From the NCBI RefSeq assembly GCF_042680125.1, contig NZ_JBHTNY010000040.1: a stretch of 64,000 nt of DNA. One strand, 5' to 3'. The translations under genes were made by a program, and so were the position numbers. The notes below the pieces were generated by a model. That model saw only the letters and a program-made list of their open reading frames with translations, made no database searches and was not told where the DNA came from. How positions within the stretch are numbered: the stretch's first letter is position 1; each line of letters begins with the position of its first letter. Source of the DNA: Robinsoniella peoriensis (lineage in GTDB: Bacteria > Bacillota > Clostridia > Lachnospirales > Lachnospiraceae). This document shows, one piece after another, positions 16,345 through 26,107 of this stretch.

Positions 16345-17760
16345 ATGAAAAAAGGATTATTAGTAAAATTGTTGTCAATGGCAGTTGCAGCATCAATGAT
16401 AGCAGCAGGCTGCGGTGCTGCCACAGAAACATCTGAAACAAAAGAGTCCCGGACTAACGGGACAGAAGCAGTATCGAAAGAATCAGCTAGTGGGACAGAA
16501 AAGGCCGGTGGCGAAACGGAAAAAGCCGGAAAATCAGCCGGAGAGAAAAGTGAGGGCGATATCCCATCGGAATTGACACTTTACACCTATTATGCAGACA
16601 GTGCAATAGAACAGGTTGACAGAGCACTGGAGATTATGAAAGAGACATATCCGGATTTAAAGATAAATATTGAACATCGGACGGATTCGGATGGAAGTGT
16701 CTTAAAAACAAGAGCAGCCGTTGGAGAATTGCCGGATATATTTGAATGCACCGGACAATTAACGGATCTGATGGTGAAATCAGGTGATTTGGCGGAATTA
16801 GATTCTGTTATTGAAGAGACGGGTTTCTTTGATAAGTATCTGGACGGAAATTTTGAAGTAAAAAGATCGGCTGACGGACATTTTTATGCTATATCATCAA
16901 CTACACCGGAGTGCTGCCTGATGTTCTATAACAAAGAAGTATTTGCGAGACTGGGTCTGAGTGAACCGAAAAATTTTGATGAATTTAAAAATGTGGTAGA
17001 GAAATTAAGCGGGGACGGGATGATACCTTTGGCTCTGTTTGCACAGCAGAAATGGCCGGGGCTTCAGATGTTTGATATGGCAGTTATAGGGGAGGGCCAG
17101 CCACTTGGCATTACCGGTTTAGATGATGGAACTGCGAAAGTTACAGATCCTGAATATCTGGCAGCAGCTAAGAAGCTGTCTGAGCTGGTTTCTATGGGAT
17201 TGATCGGCAAAGGTGCATTAAATACAAATGCCAGTCAGGCTTTCGAATTACTGGAGACAGGGCAGGCAGGTATGCTGGTCAATGGCAGCTGGTTTTTCAA
17301 TGATGCGGCAGTTGGGGGATACGGAGATAAAATAGGATATTTTGAATATAATCCCTTTGCGGACGCAGGAAAAGAAGAAGAAATGCATTGGACAAAATCC
17401 GGCGGAACCGGTGCAATGGGAGGATATGGCGTAAGTGCAAAAGGAAAATATGTTGAATATTCTAAAAAAGTGTTGATATCATTTTTAGAGGCAAGAGATA
17501 TAGCAAATGCAGAACTTGGTTCTCTCAGTGTACGAAAAGAACCGGTAAAACCATTAGAACCAAGAGCAGAAGCATACCAGGCTTATGCAGACAGCCTTGA
17601 TAAAATAGAATCTACGACTAAATATGAATGGGCTTTAAATAATCAGGAATTAATTACCGGTCTTGAAGATGCTTGTGAATTGCTGCTTACCGGATTAAGT
17701 ACTCCCGAAGATTATATAGCAGATCTGGAGGAACGTATTTCTATGGCGCTTGGTGAATAG
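16345..17760 (+). CDS. ABC sugar-binding lipoprotein (cluster 1)
   Basis: The first 23 residues are a lipoprotein signal with lipobox AAGC; C23 would be lipidated after cleavage. A Ser/Thr/Lys/Glu-rich linker (about 25-72) leads to a family 1 extracellular solute-binding fold (LTLYTYYADSAIEQVDRALEIM, GELPDIFECTG, GQAGMLVNGSWFF). Such proteins deliver mono- or oligosaccharides to an ABC importer. It is followed by two permeases, a histidine kinase and a response regulator in the same direction. No ATPase gene is included, which suggests a shared MsmX-type ATPase elsewhere. Substrate cannot be deduced. Confidence 0.88.
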   Translation: MKKGLLVKLLSMAVAASMIAAGCGAATETSETKESRTNGTEAVSKESASGTEKAGGETEKAGKSAGEKSEGDIPSELTLYTYYADSAIEQVDRALEIMKETYPDLKINIEHRTDSDGSVLKTRAAVGELPDIFECTGQLTDLMVKSGDLAELDSVIEETGFFDKYLDGNFEVKRSADGHFYAISSTTPECCLMFYNKEVFARLGLSEPKNFDEFKNVVEKLSGDGMIPLALFAQQKWPGLQMFDMAVIGEGQPLGITGLDDGTAKVTDPEYLAAAKKLSELVSMGLIGKGALNTNASQAFELLETGQAGMLVNGSWFFNDAAVGGYGDKIGYFEYNPFADAGKEEEMHWTKSGGTGAMGGYGVSAKGKYVEYSKKVLISFLEARDIANAELGSLSVRKEPVKPLEPRAEAYQAYADSLDKIESTTKYEWALNNQELITGLEDACELLLTGLSTPEDYIADLEERISMALGE

Positions 17761-17795
17761 ATCAGGAAACTTTGCAAGGAAGAAAGGGTAAGATG

Positions 17796-18680
17796 ATGAA
17801 TCCGTTATTTAAAAAGAAAAAAGCTGCTATGTTTCTGTTTGCTGCACCGGTTGTAATCTTATTTTCCATAATTATAGTGATTCCTCTGATACAATCTGCA
17901 GCAATGAGTTTTACGGAATGGGACGGTATTAATAAAGCTGTTTTTAATGGACTAAGTAATTATAAACGTCTTTTTACATCCAGAGATTTGAATGTTTCTA
18001 TACGGAACAGTCTTTTATATTCTGCAATACTGACTGTTTATCAAATTGGTATTGGAACGCTTCTTGCATATTTTATTGTGAATTTCAAGATTAAAGGGAA
18101 GCGGTTTTTTAAAGATGTATATTTCTTTCCGGTTTTGTTGTCCGTATCTGTTGTCGCTCAGCTTTGGATATCAATTTACCATGGAGATTTTGGTTTAGTA
18201 AACCAGCTGTCCGGCTTATTAGGATCAGATTGGAAGCAGAACTGGCTCAATGAACCGGTAAAAGGAATTATTGCGATTGTTATAGCAGAATCCTGGAAAG
18301 GAATGGGATATCATATGCTGATTATTTATGCAGCAATGAAAAATGTTCCTGATGTTTACTATGAAGCATCTATCATTGACGGGGCGGATAAAAAACAGCA
18401 ATTTTTTCATATTACCCTTCCCCTGACAGTGTCCACGATAAAAGTCAGCGTGGTTATGTGCATTACTTATGGATTCAGGGCATTCGAAATGATATACCTG
18501 ATGACTGGAGGCGGTCCCGGCAATTCCAGCTATACTATGCCAATCATGATGTATAAGGCATTATTCAGCCTGCAGAAATATGGTTATGGAAGTGCGATAG
18601 CAGTAGTTATAGTGGTGATTTGTGTAGGGATGATGCTTATTATAAATAAATTAACAGAACGTTTTGATGTGCAGTATTAA
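17796..18680 (+). CDS. Sugar ABC transporter permease (MalF-like, cluster 1)
   Basis: Six hydrophobic segments and the cytoplasmic EAA loop (EASIIDGADKKQQFFHITLPL at about 195-215) identify a binding-protein-dependent transport inner membrane component of the MalF/UgpA type. The ATG at 17796 is preferred: AAAGGG lies 7 bases upstream, whereas the in-frame TTG at 17772 would add residues without a ribosome binding site. It pairs with the next gene to form the channel for the sugar delivered by the upstream lipoprotein. Confidence 0.88.
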   Translation: MNPLFKKKKAAMFLFAAPVVILFSIIIVIPLIQSAAMSFTEWDGINKAVFNGLSNYKRLFTSRDLNVSIRNSLLYSAILTVYQIGIGTLLAYFIVNFKIKGKRFFKDVYFFPVLLSVSVVAQLWISIYHGDFGLVNQLSGLLGSDWKQNWLNEPVKGIIAIVIAESWKGMGYHMLIIYAAMKNVPDVYYEASIIDGADKKQQFFHITLPLTVSTIKVSVVMCITYGFRAFEMIYLMTGGGPGNSSYTMPIMMYKALFSLQKYGYGSAIAVVIVVICVGMMLIINKLTERFDVQY

Positions 18681-18698
18681 CTGATTTGGAGGTATGGT

Positions 18699-19550
18699 AT
18701 GAAGAAGATAAAATCTTCTGAGAGAAAAATAAAATCTTCCAGGATAATCGTATATACCATTATGATTCTCTACGGAGCGATATGTCTGTATCCGGTTATC
18801 TGGATGGGATTTTATTCATTGAAGAATAATGAAGAAATATTTGTAACGAATCCTTTTGGTCCCCCCATGATACCCCAATGGGGAAATTATATCAAAGCAG
18901 TAACACAGTTTGATATCCTTTTGTATTTTAAAAACAGCATCTGGGTTTCGCTGGCTGCTATGTTTCTTGGAATACTGTTTTGCCTGATGTTTACATACGT
19001 GGTGTCCAGAGTGCGGGTACGAACCACAAAAGCACTGCATTCTATGGTAATAGCCGGAATGTTTATACCGATACAGGCAGTTATGACACCTCTGGTTGTT
19101 ATGGTGAAAAATCTACATTTGACAAATACATTGTGGTCTTTGATTGTTCCCTATGTTGCTCTTAGCTTTCCCTTTGGCGTGATGGTTCTTTATGGTTTTT
19201 ACCGAAGCCTGCCGATTGAGTTAGAGGAGTCCGCTTACATGGAAGGAGCGGGTTTTTGCAAAACCTATTTTCGTATCATATTACCCCAGATGAAATCAGC
19301 GGTTTCCGTGTTGATCATTTATCAGTTTATATCCCACTGGAATGAATTCAGTCTGGCATTAATTTTAATTACTAAAAATGAGTTAAAAACACTTCCGTTG
19401 GGACTGGCAGGTTTTTATGGGCAGTTTTCTACGGATTGGGGACCGGTTGGAGCAGCATTGGTAATTGCAAGTTTCCCGGTAATCATTCTATATGTATTTT
19501 TCAGCAATAAAGTAAGTGATGCCATGGCTTTTTCCGGAATGAAAAATTAA
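18699..19550 (+). CDS. Sugar ABC transporter permease (MalG-like, cluster 1)
   Basis: A 283-residue membrane protein with an N-terminal cytoplasmic lysine-rich tail, six helices and the EAA motif (EESAYMEGAGFCKTYFRIILPQ at about 180-200), as in MalG/UgpE. It starts 18 bases after the MalF-like gene with a GGAGG ribosome binding site. The C-terminus is the usual short SGMKN tail. It is the last transport gene before the sensor kinase. Confidence 0.88.
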   Translation: MKKIKSSERKIKSSRIIVYTIMILYGAICLYPVIWMGFYSLKNNEEIFVTNPFGPPMIPQWGNYIKAVTQFDILLYFKNSIWVSLAAMFLGILFCLMFTYVVSRVRVRTTKALHSMVIAGMFIPIQAVMTPLVVMVKNLHLTNTLWSLIVPYVALSFPFGVMVLYGFYRSLPIELEESAYMEGAGFCKTYFRIILPQMKSAVSVLIIYQFISHWNEFSLALILITKNELKTLPLGLAGFYGQFSTDWGPVGAALVIASFPVIILYVFFSNKVSDAMAFSGMKN

Positions 19551-19645
19551 ATTCATTGTGGGGATACTCCAATCCCTTTATAATATTAGATGATATAAAC
19601 TTGCATTCTTTTGAATGTACGGGAGAGATTTTGATATTGCCTGTA

Positions 19646-19670
19646 CCGGAGCCTGTTTAACACGCTCCGG
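19646..19670 (+). other. Hairpin upstream of the cluster 1 kinase gene
   Basis: CCGGAGC (19646-19652) pairs with GCTCCGG (19664-19670) in the 158-base gap between permease and kinase. There is no T run, so it may be an mRNA processing or attenuation structure that lowers regulator expression relative to the transporter. Confidence 0.4.
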
Positions 19671-19708
19671 CAATGTTAATACAGCTAAAAATAAGATGGA
19701 GGGAATGG

Positions 19709-21493
19709 ATGAAAAAGAGATTACAAAACATGATGATTCAACAGCGAATCAGCTATTCTTTTATTATATTTTTTACAGTATTTGCAGTATGTGTCATCAT
19801 TGGGCTGCGAGGGATTTACAAAGACCAGATGTATGAGAAACTCATTCAGGGAAGGAACTATGAAGATAATCTGATTGTGCAGCAAATCGGGATGTTGTCA
19901 ACAAATCTGAATAGCTGCTGCAACAGTGTCATTGTGAATTTAAACAATACCACAGGTCTGAAAAAAAATAATTCGATGTACCCGGATTTATATGACAGCG
20001 CAGCCAAACAGACGATATTAAATATTATTGAAAATAGTTTCCTGATGTTTCCCGATGTCAGTCAGATTGCTGTTTTGTATAGTAACGGGGATCTTTACCA
20101 GAAGGATCGAAACCGTTCTTATATTTGCTCGGACGGGAATGATGATTTAATTCAGCAGTTTGACTCTATGGGAATATCGACTACGGGACAATGGTATTAT
20201 TCATTGCAAATGGAATCAGCCTTTTCAGAATTCAGCCTGCACTATGTAAAAACGCTGCGTGATGTAAAAGAAAACACGGATATCGGCTATGTGATATTGG
20301 AGTTGGATGAGCAGAATATTTATGATATTTATCGAAATAAGAATAGCAGTGAGGATGTAGAGTTTTATCTCCTGGACTATAATCAAATGATGATTTCCAG
20401 TGATGACCGGGACGCCATGAACAATATTAAAGCGATTTCAGCTTATGATTCACAACTGGGTTATTCAAAAAATATCATCCGTAAGCTGGATGAGAAAATA
20501 TCTGATACAGGAAACTATTACACCAGTGAATATCAGGTAAATGATTTATGGAATCTGGTATCTGTTTTAGATGTGAAATCCATGCTCTCCGATGTAAATA
20601 ATATTACTATTGTGATCATCAGTATCAGCCTGGTATTGCTTATGATATTTTATATGCTTACAATCATGATTGCCAGGCATATAGCCGGACCGATCTCAGC
20701 ACTATCAGAACATATGAGAAAATTCACGAAATCTTTGCCGGAGAAGCTGCCGGATATTGATACACATAACGAAGAAGGTATACTGATTTCCAGTTTTAAT
20801 CAGATGGTTGATATGAACCAGCAGCTGTTTGAAGATATTACAAATGAGAAGAAGGAAAAAAGACAGTTAGAGCTGGCACTTTTGCAGGCCCAGATCAAAC
20901 CGCATTTCTTATATAATACATTAGATACCATATTTTGTCTGAATAGTATGAAACGTCATGCAGATGCCAGCCGGATGATAAAATTACTGGCGGGATATTA
21001 CCGTCTGGTTTTGAATAAAGGACTGGACTGGGTCTGGCTGGATCAGGAACTGGATGCATTGCAGAAATATCTGGATATCCAAACGGTTCGTTATCAGGAC
21101 AGTCTGAGCTATTCCATTGCCATGCCGGAAGAATTAAGTGCATTACATATCCCTAAATTAACCTTGCAGCCATTGGTTGAAAATGCCATTTATCATGGAA
21201 TCAAACCCCGGAATGGTAAGGGACATATACTGATAACGGGAGAATTGGAGGAGGAGTGGGCTTACATCCGTGTGATCGATGACGGCATAGGGCTGACTAA
21301 GGAAAAGTTTGCGCTAATATTATCCGGGGAACAGCGAGAGACGGATTCGGAAAGTTTTGGATTAAAAAATGTGTCAGAACGCTTAAAGATTTTTTATGGA
21401 GAAGGAACCTGTATTCAGTTAGAAGATACCCCGCTTGGCACCAGTATTGTCTTGTGTATTAATTTAAAAAGGGGTGAAGAGCATGAGCTATAA
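19709..21493 (+). CDS. YesM-type sensor histidine kinase (cluster 1)
   Basis: Architecture: cytoplasmic start, helix at about 13-35, a large extracellular sensor region to about 290, a second helix, HAMP, then the HisKA-7TM/YesM phosphoacceptor block QAQIKPHFLYNTLDTIF and a HATPase with N box LVENAIYHGI, DDGIGL and GLKNVSERL. It senses a ligand outside the cell, perhaps with the binding lipoprotein, and phosphorylates the next gene product. Start at 19709 follows GGAGGG; a longer frame from 19673 lacks a site. The stop overlaps the response regulator start. Confidence 0.9.
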   Translation: MKKRLQNMMIQQRISYSFIIFFTVFAVCVIIGLRGIYKDQMYEKLIQGRNYEDNLIVQQIGMLSTNLNSCCNSVIVNLNNTTGLKKNNSMYPDLYDSAAKQTILNIIENSFLMFPDVSQIAVLYSNGDLYQKDRNRSYICSDGNDDLIQQFDSMGISTTGQWYYSLQMESAFSEFSLHYVKTLRDVKENTDIGYVILELDEQNIYDIYRNKNSSEDVEFYLLDYNQMMISSDDRDAMNNIKAISAYDSQLGYSKNIIRKLDEKISDTGNYYTSEYQVNDLWNLVSVLDVKSMLSDVNNITIVIISISLVLLMIFYMLTIMIARHIAGPISALSEHMRKFTKSLPEKLPDIDTHNEEGILISSFNQMVDMNQQLFEDITNEKKEKRQLELALLQAQIKPHFLYNTLDTIFCLNSMKRHADASRMIKLLAGYYRLVLNKGLDWVWLDQELDALQKYLDIQTVRYQDSLSYSIAMPEELSALHIPKLTLQPLVENAIYHGIKPRNGKGHILITGELEEEWAYIRVIDDGIGLTKEKFALILSGEQRETDSESFGLKNVSERLKIFYGEGTCIQLEDTPLGTSIVLCINLKRGEEHEL

Positions 21494-23018
21494 AGTACTG
21501 TTGGTGGATGATGAGAGTATATATCTGGATTACCTTAGCCAGATTATAGACTGGGACGCTATGAAGTGTTCTATTTGCGGATATGCAAAAGACGGAGAAG
21601 AAGCGCTTCAGGTTATTCAAAAAGAAATTCCGGATATTATATTTATGGATATCAATATGTCCAGAATGAATGGACTTGAGGCATGTGAGGCAATCAAATC
21701 ATGGAGCCTGGAATCAAGAGTAATTATTATGACAGCATATGATGAATTTTCTTTTGCACATCAGGCGATTAAGCTTAATGTTTTTGATTATCTTTTAAAA
21801 CCTTTTGACGGAGAAGAACTGCAGGAGGCACTGGGCAAATGTATAGAAGACATTGAGACGTCAAAGAAAAACAAACAGATGCAGCAGGAGTTATTTTTAA
21901 GGGGGATAATAGAATTCCAGCCTGATTTGGATATTATAAATGGAGAAATAGCCCAAACAGGTTCGCCGTCGCTTGTTACCATGGTAAAAATAAGAAAGGG
22001 TTATGCAAATTATAATTTGTCAGTAATCAGGAACCTATTAAATCATTATTTGAACTGCATAGGAATCGAGAATTATTGCCTGAGAAATGATGGGAGCTGC
22101 ATTACGCTTGTACATGTAATGAATTCCGGCGAGAGATCTATGGATGAAATAAAAATAAGCTATGCGAAGCTTTTGAAAGATGAGGCGGCTTACATGCTGG
22201 ATTCGGTGGCCATGGGGAATATTGTACCCGGATTGGATCAATTACAGAATTCTTATAAACAGGCACAGATGGTTTTCGAGAACAGTATCAAGGTAAATGA
22301 AAAAATCGCCTGTTTTAGTGACATACAGAATCTAAGCAAAGAAGTTACATTTTACAGCACACAGGATGTGAACTTACTTATCAAGTATTTTGAAATGAGA
22401 GAATATGCAAAAGTGGATACGATTATAGAAAAAATGTTTGGACTATCGGAAAACCAGATGTTTTCGTTTCAATATGTGATTTCTATATATCATGCACTTT
22501 CAATAGGAGTCCGTTCCTATTTTCATTATAATAAAGAAAATCAGCTTTCGGATTATATGCAGACTCAAGAATGTATAATTACGGAATTAAAGGATTGTTT
22601 TTCCTGTCATCAGGTAAAAGACATCATTAAAAATTATGTATATGAAATGCTGACAGACTGCACTTATATACAGATAAGCAGTAAAAAAGAAATATTGGTT
22701 ACAAAAATTGAAAAATACTTACAGAGCCATTACAGTGAAGCAAATTTATCTGTTAGTAATATAGCAGAAAATTTATTCTTTGAAAACAGTTATATAAGAA
22801 GGGTTTTTAAGACGCAGACAGGCAGGACGATCATGCAGAGACTGGAAGAGATACGAATAGAAAAAGCAAAAGAATTATTACGGGATGATCAATACCGATG
22901 CAGTGAGGTTGCAGAGATGACTGGATTCTCAGATCAGTTTTATTTTAGTAAACGTTTTAAACTGTTTTGTAATTGTACACCATCAGAGTATCAATCCGGA
23001 TCTTTGCAAAGAAGGTAA
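21483..23018 (+). CDS. YesN-type response regulator with AraC DNA-binding domain (cluster 1)
   Basis: Numbered from this ATG, residues 1-125 are a receiver domain (LLVDDE at 6-11, phosphoacceptor in IIFMDINMSRMNGLEA near 56, K near 107 in LLKPFDGEE). A long middle linker follows, then two AraC/XylS helix-turn-helix units at about 405-508 ending in the signature EVAEMTGFSDQFYFSKRFKLFCNCTPSEYQ. It presumably activates the cluster 1 transporter operon. Start at 21483, eleven bases inside the kinase gene, with AAAAGGGG upstream. Confidence 0.9.
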   Translation: MSYKVLLVDDESIYLDYLSQIIDWDAMKCSICGYAKDGEEALQVIQKEIPDIIFMDINMSRMNGLEACEAIKSWSLESRVIIMTAYDEFSFAHQAIKLNVFDYLLKPFDGEELQEALGKCIEDIETSKKNKQMQQELFLRGIIEFQPDLDIINGEIAQTGSPSLVTMVKIRKGYANYNLSVIRNLLNHYLNCIGIENYCLRNDGSCITLVHVMNSGERSMDEIKISYAKLLKDEAAYMLDSVAMGNIVPGLDQLQNSYKQAQMVFENSIKVNEKIACFSDIQNLSKEVTFYSTQDVNLLIKYFEMREYAKVDTIIEKMFGLSENQMFSFQYVISIYHALSIGVRSYFHYNKENQLSDYMQTQECIITELKDCFSCHQVKDIIKNYVYEMLTDCTYIQISSKKEILVTKIEKYLQSHYSEANLSVSNIAENLFFENSYIRRVFKTQTGRTIMQRLEEIRIEKAKELLRDDQYRCSEVAEMTGFSDQFYFSKRFKLFCNCTPSEYQSGSLQRR

Positions 23019-23053
23019 ACAAAATAAAATGTAGACAAACGGAGGAGTAAAAT

Positions 23054-24127
23054 ATGTTATATTGTAATAATTGGGATAAGATAATGGTGCGATATAAAGA
23101 GTATTGGGCATTAGAAAATCATGACCGTCCGATCTTAAGCATCCGGGCACCGAAGAAGGATGCCCAAAGCAGAGCAGAGTGTTTTCCTGGTTCTTTAAAG
23201 GAACAATGGATGGATACTGAGTATATGATAAAAAGCAATAACCGGGAAATGCAGAACACCTATTACGGAGGGGAGGCATTTCCAGCATTGAATCCAAACC
23301 TTGGACCGGATTATTTTGCTGCTTGTTATGGAACAGAGCTTGCATTTGGCGCGGATACCAGCTGGTCTATTCCTTTTTTAAGTGATGACGATGTAGAGGA
23401 ATATCAGGGATTTCTTCTCCAGACCCAGAATGAGTATTACCGTAAAATGATAGAAATGACGAAAGCAGCGGTAGAAGATGGAAAAGATAAATATTTGGTT
23501 GGCATAACAGATATTCATCCTGGGCTGGATGGATTAGTATCCATGCGGGGGCCTCAGGAACTCTGCATGGATACACTGGATAATCCGGAGTTTATTAAAA
23601 AAGGAGCTATGGATCTGCTGGACGGTTTCAAATTCATCTATGACGAGCTGTATGCACTGACGACAGCATGTCAGAAGGGCAGTACTAATTGGATGGGGAT
23701 CTGGCATGAGGGCAGATGGTATCCAACCTGCTGCGATTTTTCCTGTATGATATCAGAACAAATGTATGAAGAACTGGTGGTGGAAGAACTGGAAGAAGAA
23801 CTGAAATTCTTAGATGCCAGCATCTATCATCTGGATGGACCGGATGCGCTGAAGCATTTAGACCGCTTATTGAAAATAGATCATTTAAAGGGGATCCAAT
23901 GGGTGTATGGTGCAGGACAGCCTACGGCTTCTCACTGGATTGAAGTATTGAAAAAGATTCAGGATGCAGGTAAAATGATTCAGATTGAGGTAAGGGCAGA
24001 AGAGCTGGAAGTGATGCTTGAAAATCTGCGCCCGGAAGGTGTGATGTATACGATAAATGCAAAATCACAGGAGGATGCAGAAGACTTGTTAAGAATAGCT
24101 TCTGTCTATAAGAAAAAGGTTTTCTAA
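23054..24127 (+). CDS. UroD-like (uroporphyrinogen decarboxylase family) protein
   Basis: The 357-residue protein resembles the UroD/cobalamin-independent methionine synthase barrel superfamily: a C-terminal YHLDGPDALKHLDRLLKIDHLKGIQW-like segment, GAGQPTASHWIEVLKKIQ and a final TINAKSQEDAEDLLRIA. Members attached to catabolic operons are often methyltransferase-like or of unknown activity and are not involved in heme synthesis. Here the gene follows the cluster 1 regulator by 35 bases with a GGAGG site, so it belongs to the sugar-uptake operon. Cysteines C226-C227 and C231 (TCCDFSC) lie mid-protein and could bind zinc. Its substrate is unknown; the superfamily call is moderately secure. Confidence 0.65.
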   Translation: MLYCNNWDKIMVRYKEYWALENHDRPILSIRAPKKDAQSRAECFPGSLKEQWMDTEYMIKSNNREMQNTYYGGEAFPALNPNLGPDYFAACYGTELAFGADTSWSIPFLSDDDVEEYQGFLLQTQNEYYRKMIEMTKAAVEDGKDKYLVGITDIHPGLDGLVSMRGPQELCMDTLDNPEFIKKGAMDLLDGFKFIYDELYALTTACQKGSTNWMGIWHEGRWYPTCCDFSCMISEQMYEELVVEELEEELKFLDASIYHLDGPDALKHLDRLLKIDHLKGIQWVYGAGQPTASHWIEVLKKIQDAGKMIQIEVRAEELEVMLENLRPEGVMYTINAKSQEDAEDLLRIASVYKKKVF

Positions 24128-24287
24128 CCCTTTAAAGAGTAGAAATAAATGCTGCTTTGCAATAGAAAATATAAAAATAAATATTCATGAATAGACATAG
24201 CCTTCCGAATGCATTAAAATAAAAGCAAATGTTACTTCAAAAGAGGCTGACGATTACGTGAACCTGTAATTAGGTGAGGGAGGCTTT

Positions 24288-25055
24288 ATGACAAATAAAG
24301 AAATTATGGAAATTGCTATGCAGCAATCAGCATTCGATCTGAATTGCAGTGTGGAGGATTTTAAGCAAGGTGAAAATAAAGTTGTTATATCAAAGGCAAA
24401 TGACCAGGCAAGGCGTTATCTGGAGCTGCCTTTTTTCTGCAATCTGGTTTCTTATGGAAACAATATTGTGGCTTCTGTTGATCCCGGAGTGAAAGAGTTT
24501 GTTGCTGGTTACGTAAATAGTTTCCAGGTGGAACACTGCTTTGAAACGCCGGATATTCATGTGCTGTCAAAGGAATTTGAAAAATATGATAAGTCCATAT
24601 GTTTTATGGCGGAATATTTTTTGCCGGACGTAACACAGGTAAGCCCACAGCCCTGTAATTATGAAATTCGAATTCTGGAATCAAAAGATTTCGCAGAACT
24701 CTATACCGAAGAATGGAGCAATGCCCTTTGCGAGAAAAGAAAACACCTGGATGTGCTGGCTGCGGCAGCTTTTGACGAAGGTAAAATGATTGGAATGGCG
24801 GGCTGTTCTGCAGACTGCGATACGATGTGGCAGATCGGCATTGATGTTTTGCAGGGATATCGTAAAGGAGGTATTGCATCGGCACTGACCAGCAGGCTGG
24901 CAATCGAGGTATTAAACCGTGGCAAGGTACCGTTTTATTGTGCGGCATGGTCTAATATCGGTTCCGTCCGCAATGCAGTCAGAAGTGGATTCCGACCCGC
25001 ATGGGTGGAAATGACAGCGATTGATAAGAAAAAGGTGGAGAAAATGATTAAGTGA
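24288..25055 (+). CDS. GNAT family N-acetyltransferase
   Basis: The C-terminal half (about 125-250) has the GNAT acetyl-CoA site: IGIDVLQGYRKGGIASALTSRLAIEVLNRG (Q/RxxGxG/A-like, GYRKGGIA) and a following AAWSNIGSVRNAVRSGFRPAWVEM beta-bulge and C-terminal strand. The N-terminal half is of the same size and may be a degenerate second GNAT or a substrate-recognition domain. The acceptor is unknown. It has a GGGAGG ribosome binding site; the 160 bases upstream hold no recognisable gene. It lies 62 bases before an alkylation repair gene, possibly co-transcribed. Confidence 0.82.
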   Translation: MTNKEIMEIAMQQSAFDLNCSVEDFKQGENKVVISKANDQARRYLELPFFCNLVSYGNNIVASVDPGVKEFVAGYVNSFQVEHCFETPDIHVLSKEFEKYDKSICFMAEYFLPDVTQVSPQPCNYEIRILESKDFAELYTEEWSNALCEKRKHLDVLAAAAFDEGKMIGMAGCSADCDTMWQIGIDVLQGYRKGGIASALTSRLAIEVLNRGKVPFYCAAWSNIGSVRNAVRSGFRPAWVEMTAIDKKKVEKMIK

Positions 25056-25117
25056 CAGCAGATACCATTCGAAGTAAGTGGAAATGCGAGTAGAGCTGAT
25101 AAGAGAGGGCAGGTTAC

Positions 25118-25819
25118 ATGAGCAGGGAATTTAAAGAAATCATGAAGCAGTTATCCGAAATGGGGGATGACAAAAGAAAAAAATACAATAAAAAACTGGG
25201 GGCTGATGATAATCAATTTGGTATTGCCATGGGGAAACTGCGTGCTTTGGCAAAGCAGATTAAAACAAACCATACCCTGGCGCTGGAATTATGGGAGAGC
25301 AGAAATTATGATGCCATGGTCCTGGCCGCAATGCTGTTTGACAGTAAGCTGCTGCGGGAACAGGATTTTGAAGAATTAATAAAGGATGCATATACTTCTA
25401 ATCTGGTTGATGAGCTCATATTCCGTGCTTTATCATTGAGCAGTTATGCGAAACAATATTTGAAAAAATGGGCGAAAATAGACGATGATCGAATTGGACA
25501 GGGAGGTTGGGATCTGGCGGTTGCACTTTTAATAAAGGGCGAATTGCCGGATGACGAAATCGAGGAATTACTGGTATATATAGAAGAACATCTGGCAGGT
25601 GCACCTGCTGCAAAGCAGTGGGCGATGAACCGTTTCCTGTGCGAAGCCGGAATCCGTGATGACAAGTATACAGACCGGTGTATTGCAATGGGAGAAAAAC
25701 TTGGGATTTATAAGGAATTAAAAGTAGCAAAAGGCTGTACTTCGGCCTATGCGCCGGAGTGGATACAAAAAGGTATAGAGAACCGAAGAAAAGCCAATAA
25801 TAGAAAGAACAATCATTGA
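25118..25819 (+). CDS. AlkD-like DNA alkylation repair enzyme
   Basis: A 233-residue all-helical HEAT-repeat protein of the AlkD family (COG4912 type): FGIAMGKLRALAKQIKTNHTLALELWES near 34-62, LAAMLFD, VDELIFRALS, then KKWAKIDDDRIGQGGWDLAVALL and the final KGCTSAYAPEWIQKGIENRRK. The family excises N3- and N7-alkylated bases without base flipping. It differs clearly from the 15359 protein and is not a recent duplicate. The next small gene begins within a few bases of its stop. Confidence 0.82.
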   Translation: MSREFKEIMKQLSEMGDDKRKKYNKKLGADDNQFGIAMGKLRALAKQIKTNHTLALELWESRNYDAMVLAAMLFDSKLLREQDFEELIKDAYTSNLVDELIFRALSLSSYAKQYLKKWAKIDDDRIGQGGWDLAVALLIKGELPDDEIEELLVYIEEHLAGAPAAKQWAMNRFLCEAGIRDDKYTDRCIAMGEKLGIYKELKVAKGCTSAYAPEWIQKGIENRRKANNRKNNH

Positions 25820-25836
25820 TAGAAAGAGGAAGAACA

Positions 25837-26094
25837 GTGAGCGAAATGGAAAATGAATCTCAAAAACAGGGGCAAAACCGCTTTTTAGAATTTATTATGG
25901 AGCGGGTGGCACCCGGCAGTGAAGAAGAGGCGAAAGGTCTTCTTACTGACAGTTTCTACAGAATGGATCAGGGTAAACTGACGAAAGAATACCTGGATGA
26001 ATTTATGCCAAAGCTGTTATTGTTGTTAAAAGAAGAATATATTGAAGAAGTAACACGTGTTATGGTTGACTTTAATTCCAGAAATGTAAATTAG
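25837..26094 (+). CDS. Small acidic cytoplasmic protein, unknown
   Basis: An 85-residue protein if started at the GTG 25837, which has GAGGAAG eight bases upstream; an ATG at 25846 is the alternative. The sequence is helical and acidic (GSEEEAKGLLTDSFYRMDQGKLTKEYLDEFMPKLLLLLKEEYIEEV), without cysteines or membrane segments. I do not recognise it. It sits 17 bases behind the AlkD-like gene and is closed by a strong terminator, so the two form one transcript. Confidence 0.55.
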   Translation: MSEMENESQKQGQNRFLEFIMERVAPGSEEEAKGLLTDSFYRMDQGKLTKEYLDEFMPKLLLLLKEEYIEEVTRVMVDFNSRNVN

Positions 26095-26107
26095 TGTTTC
26101 ACTTGAG

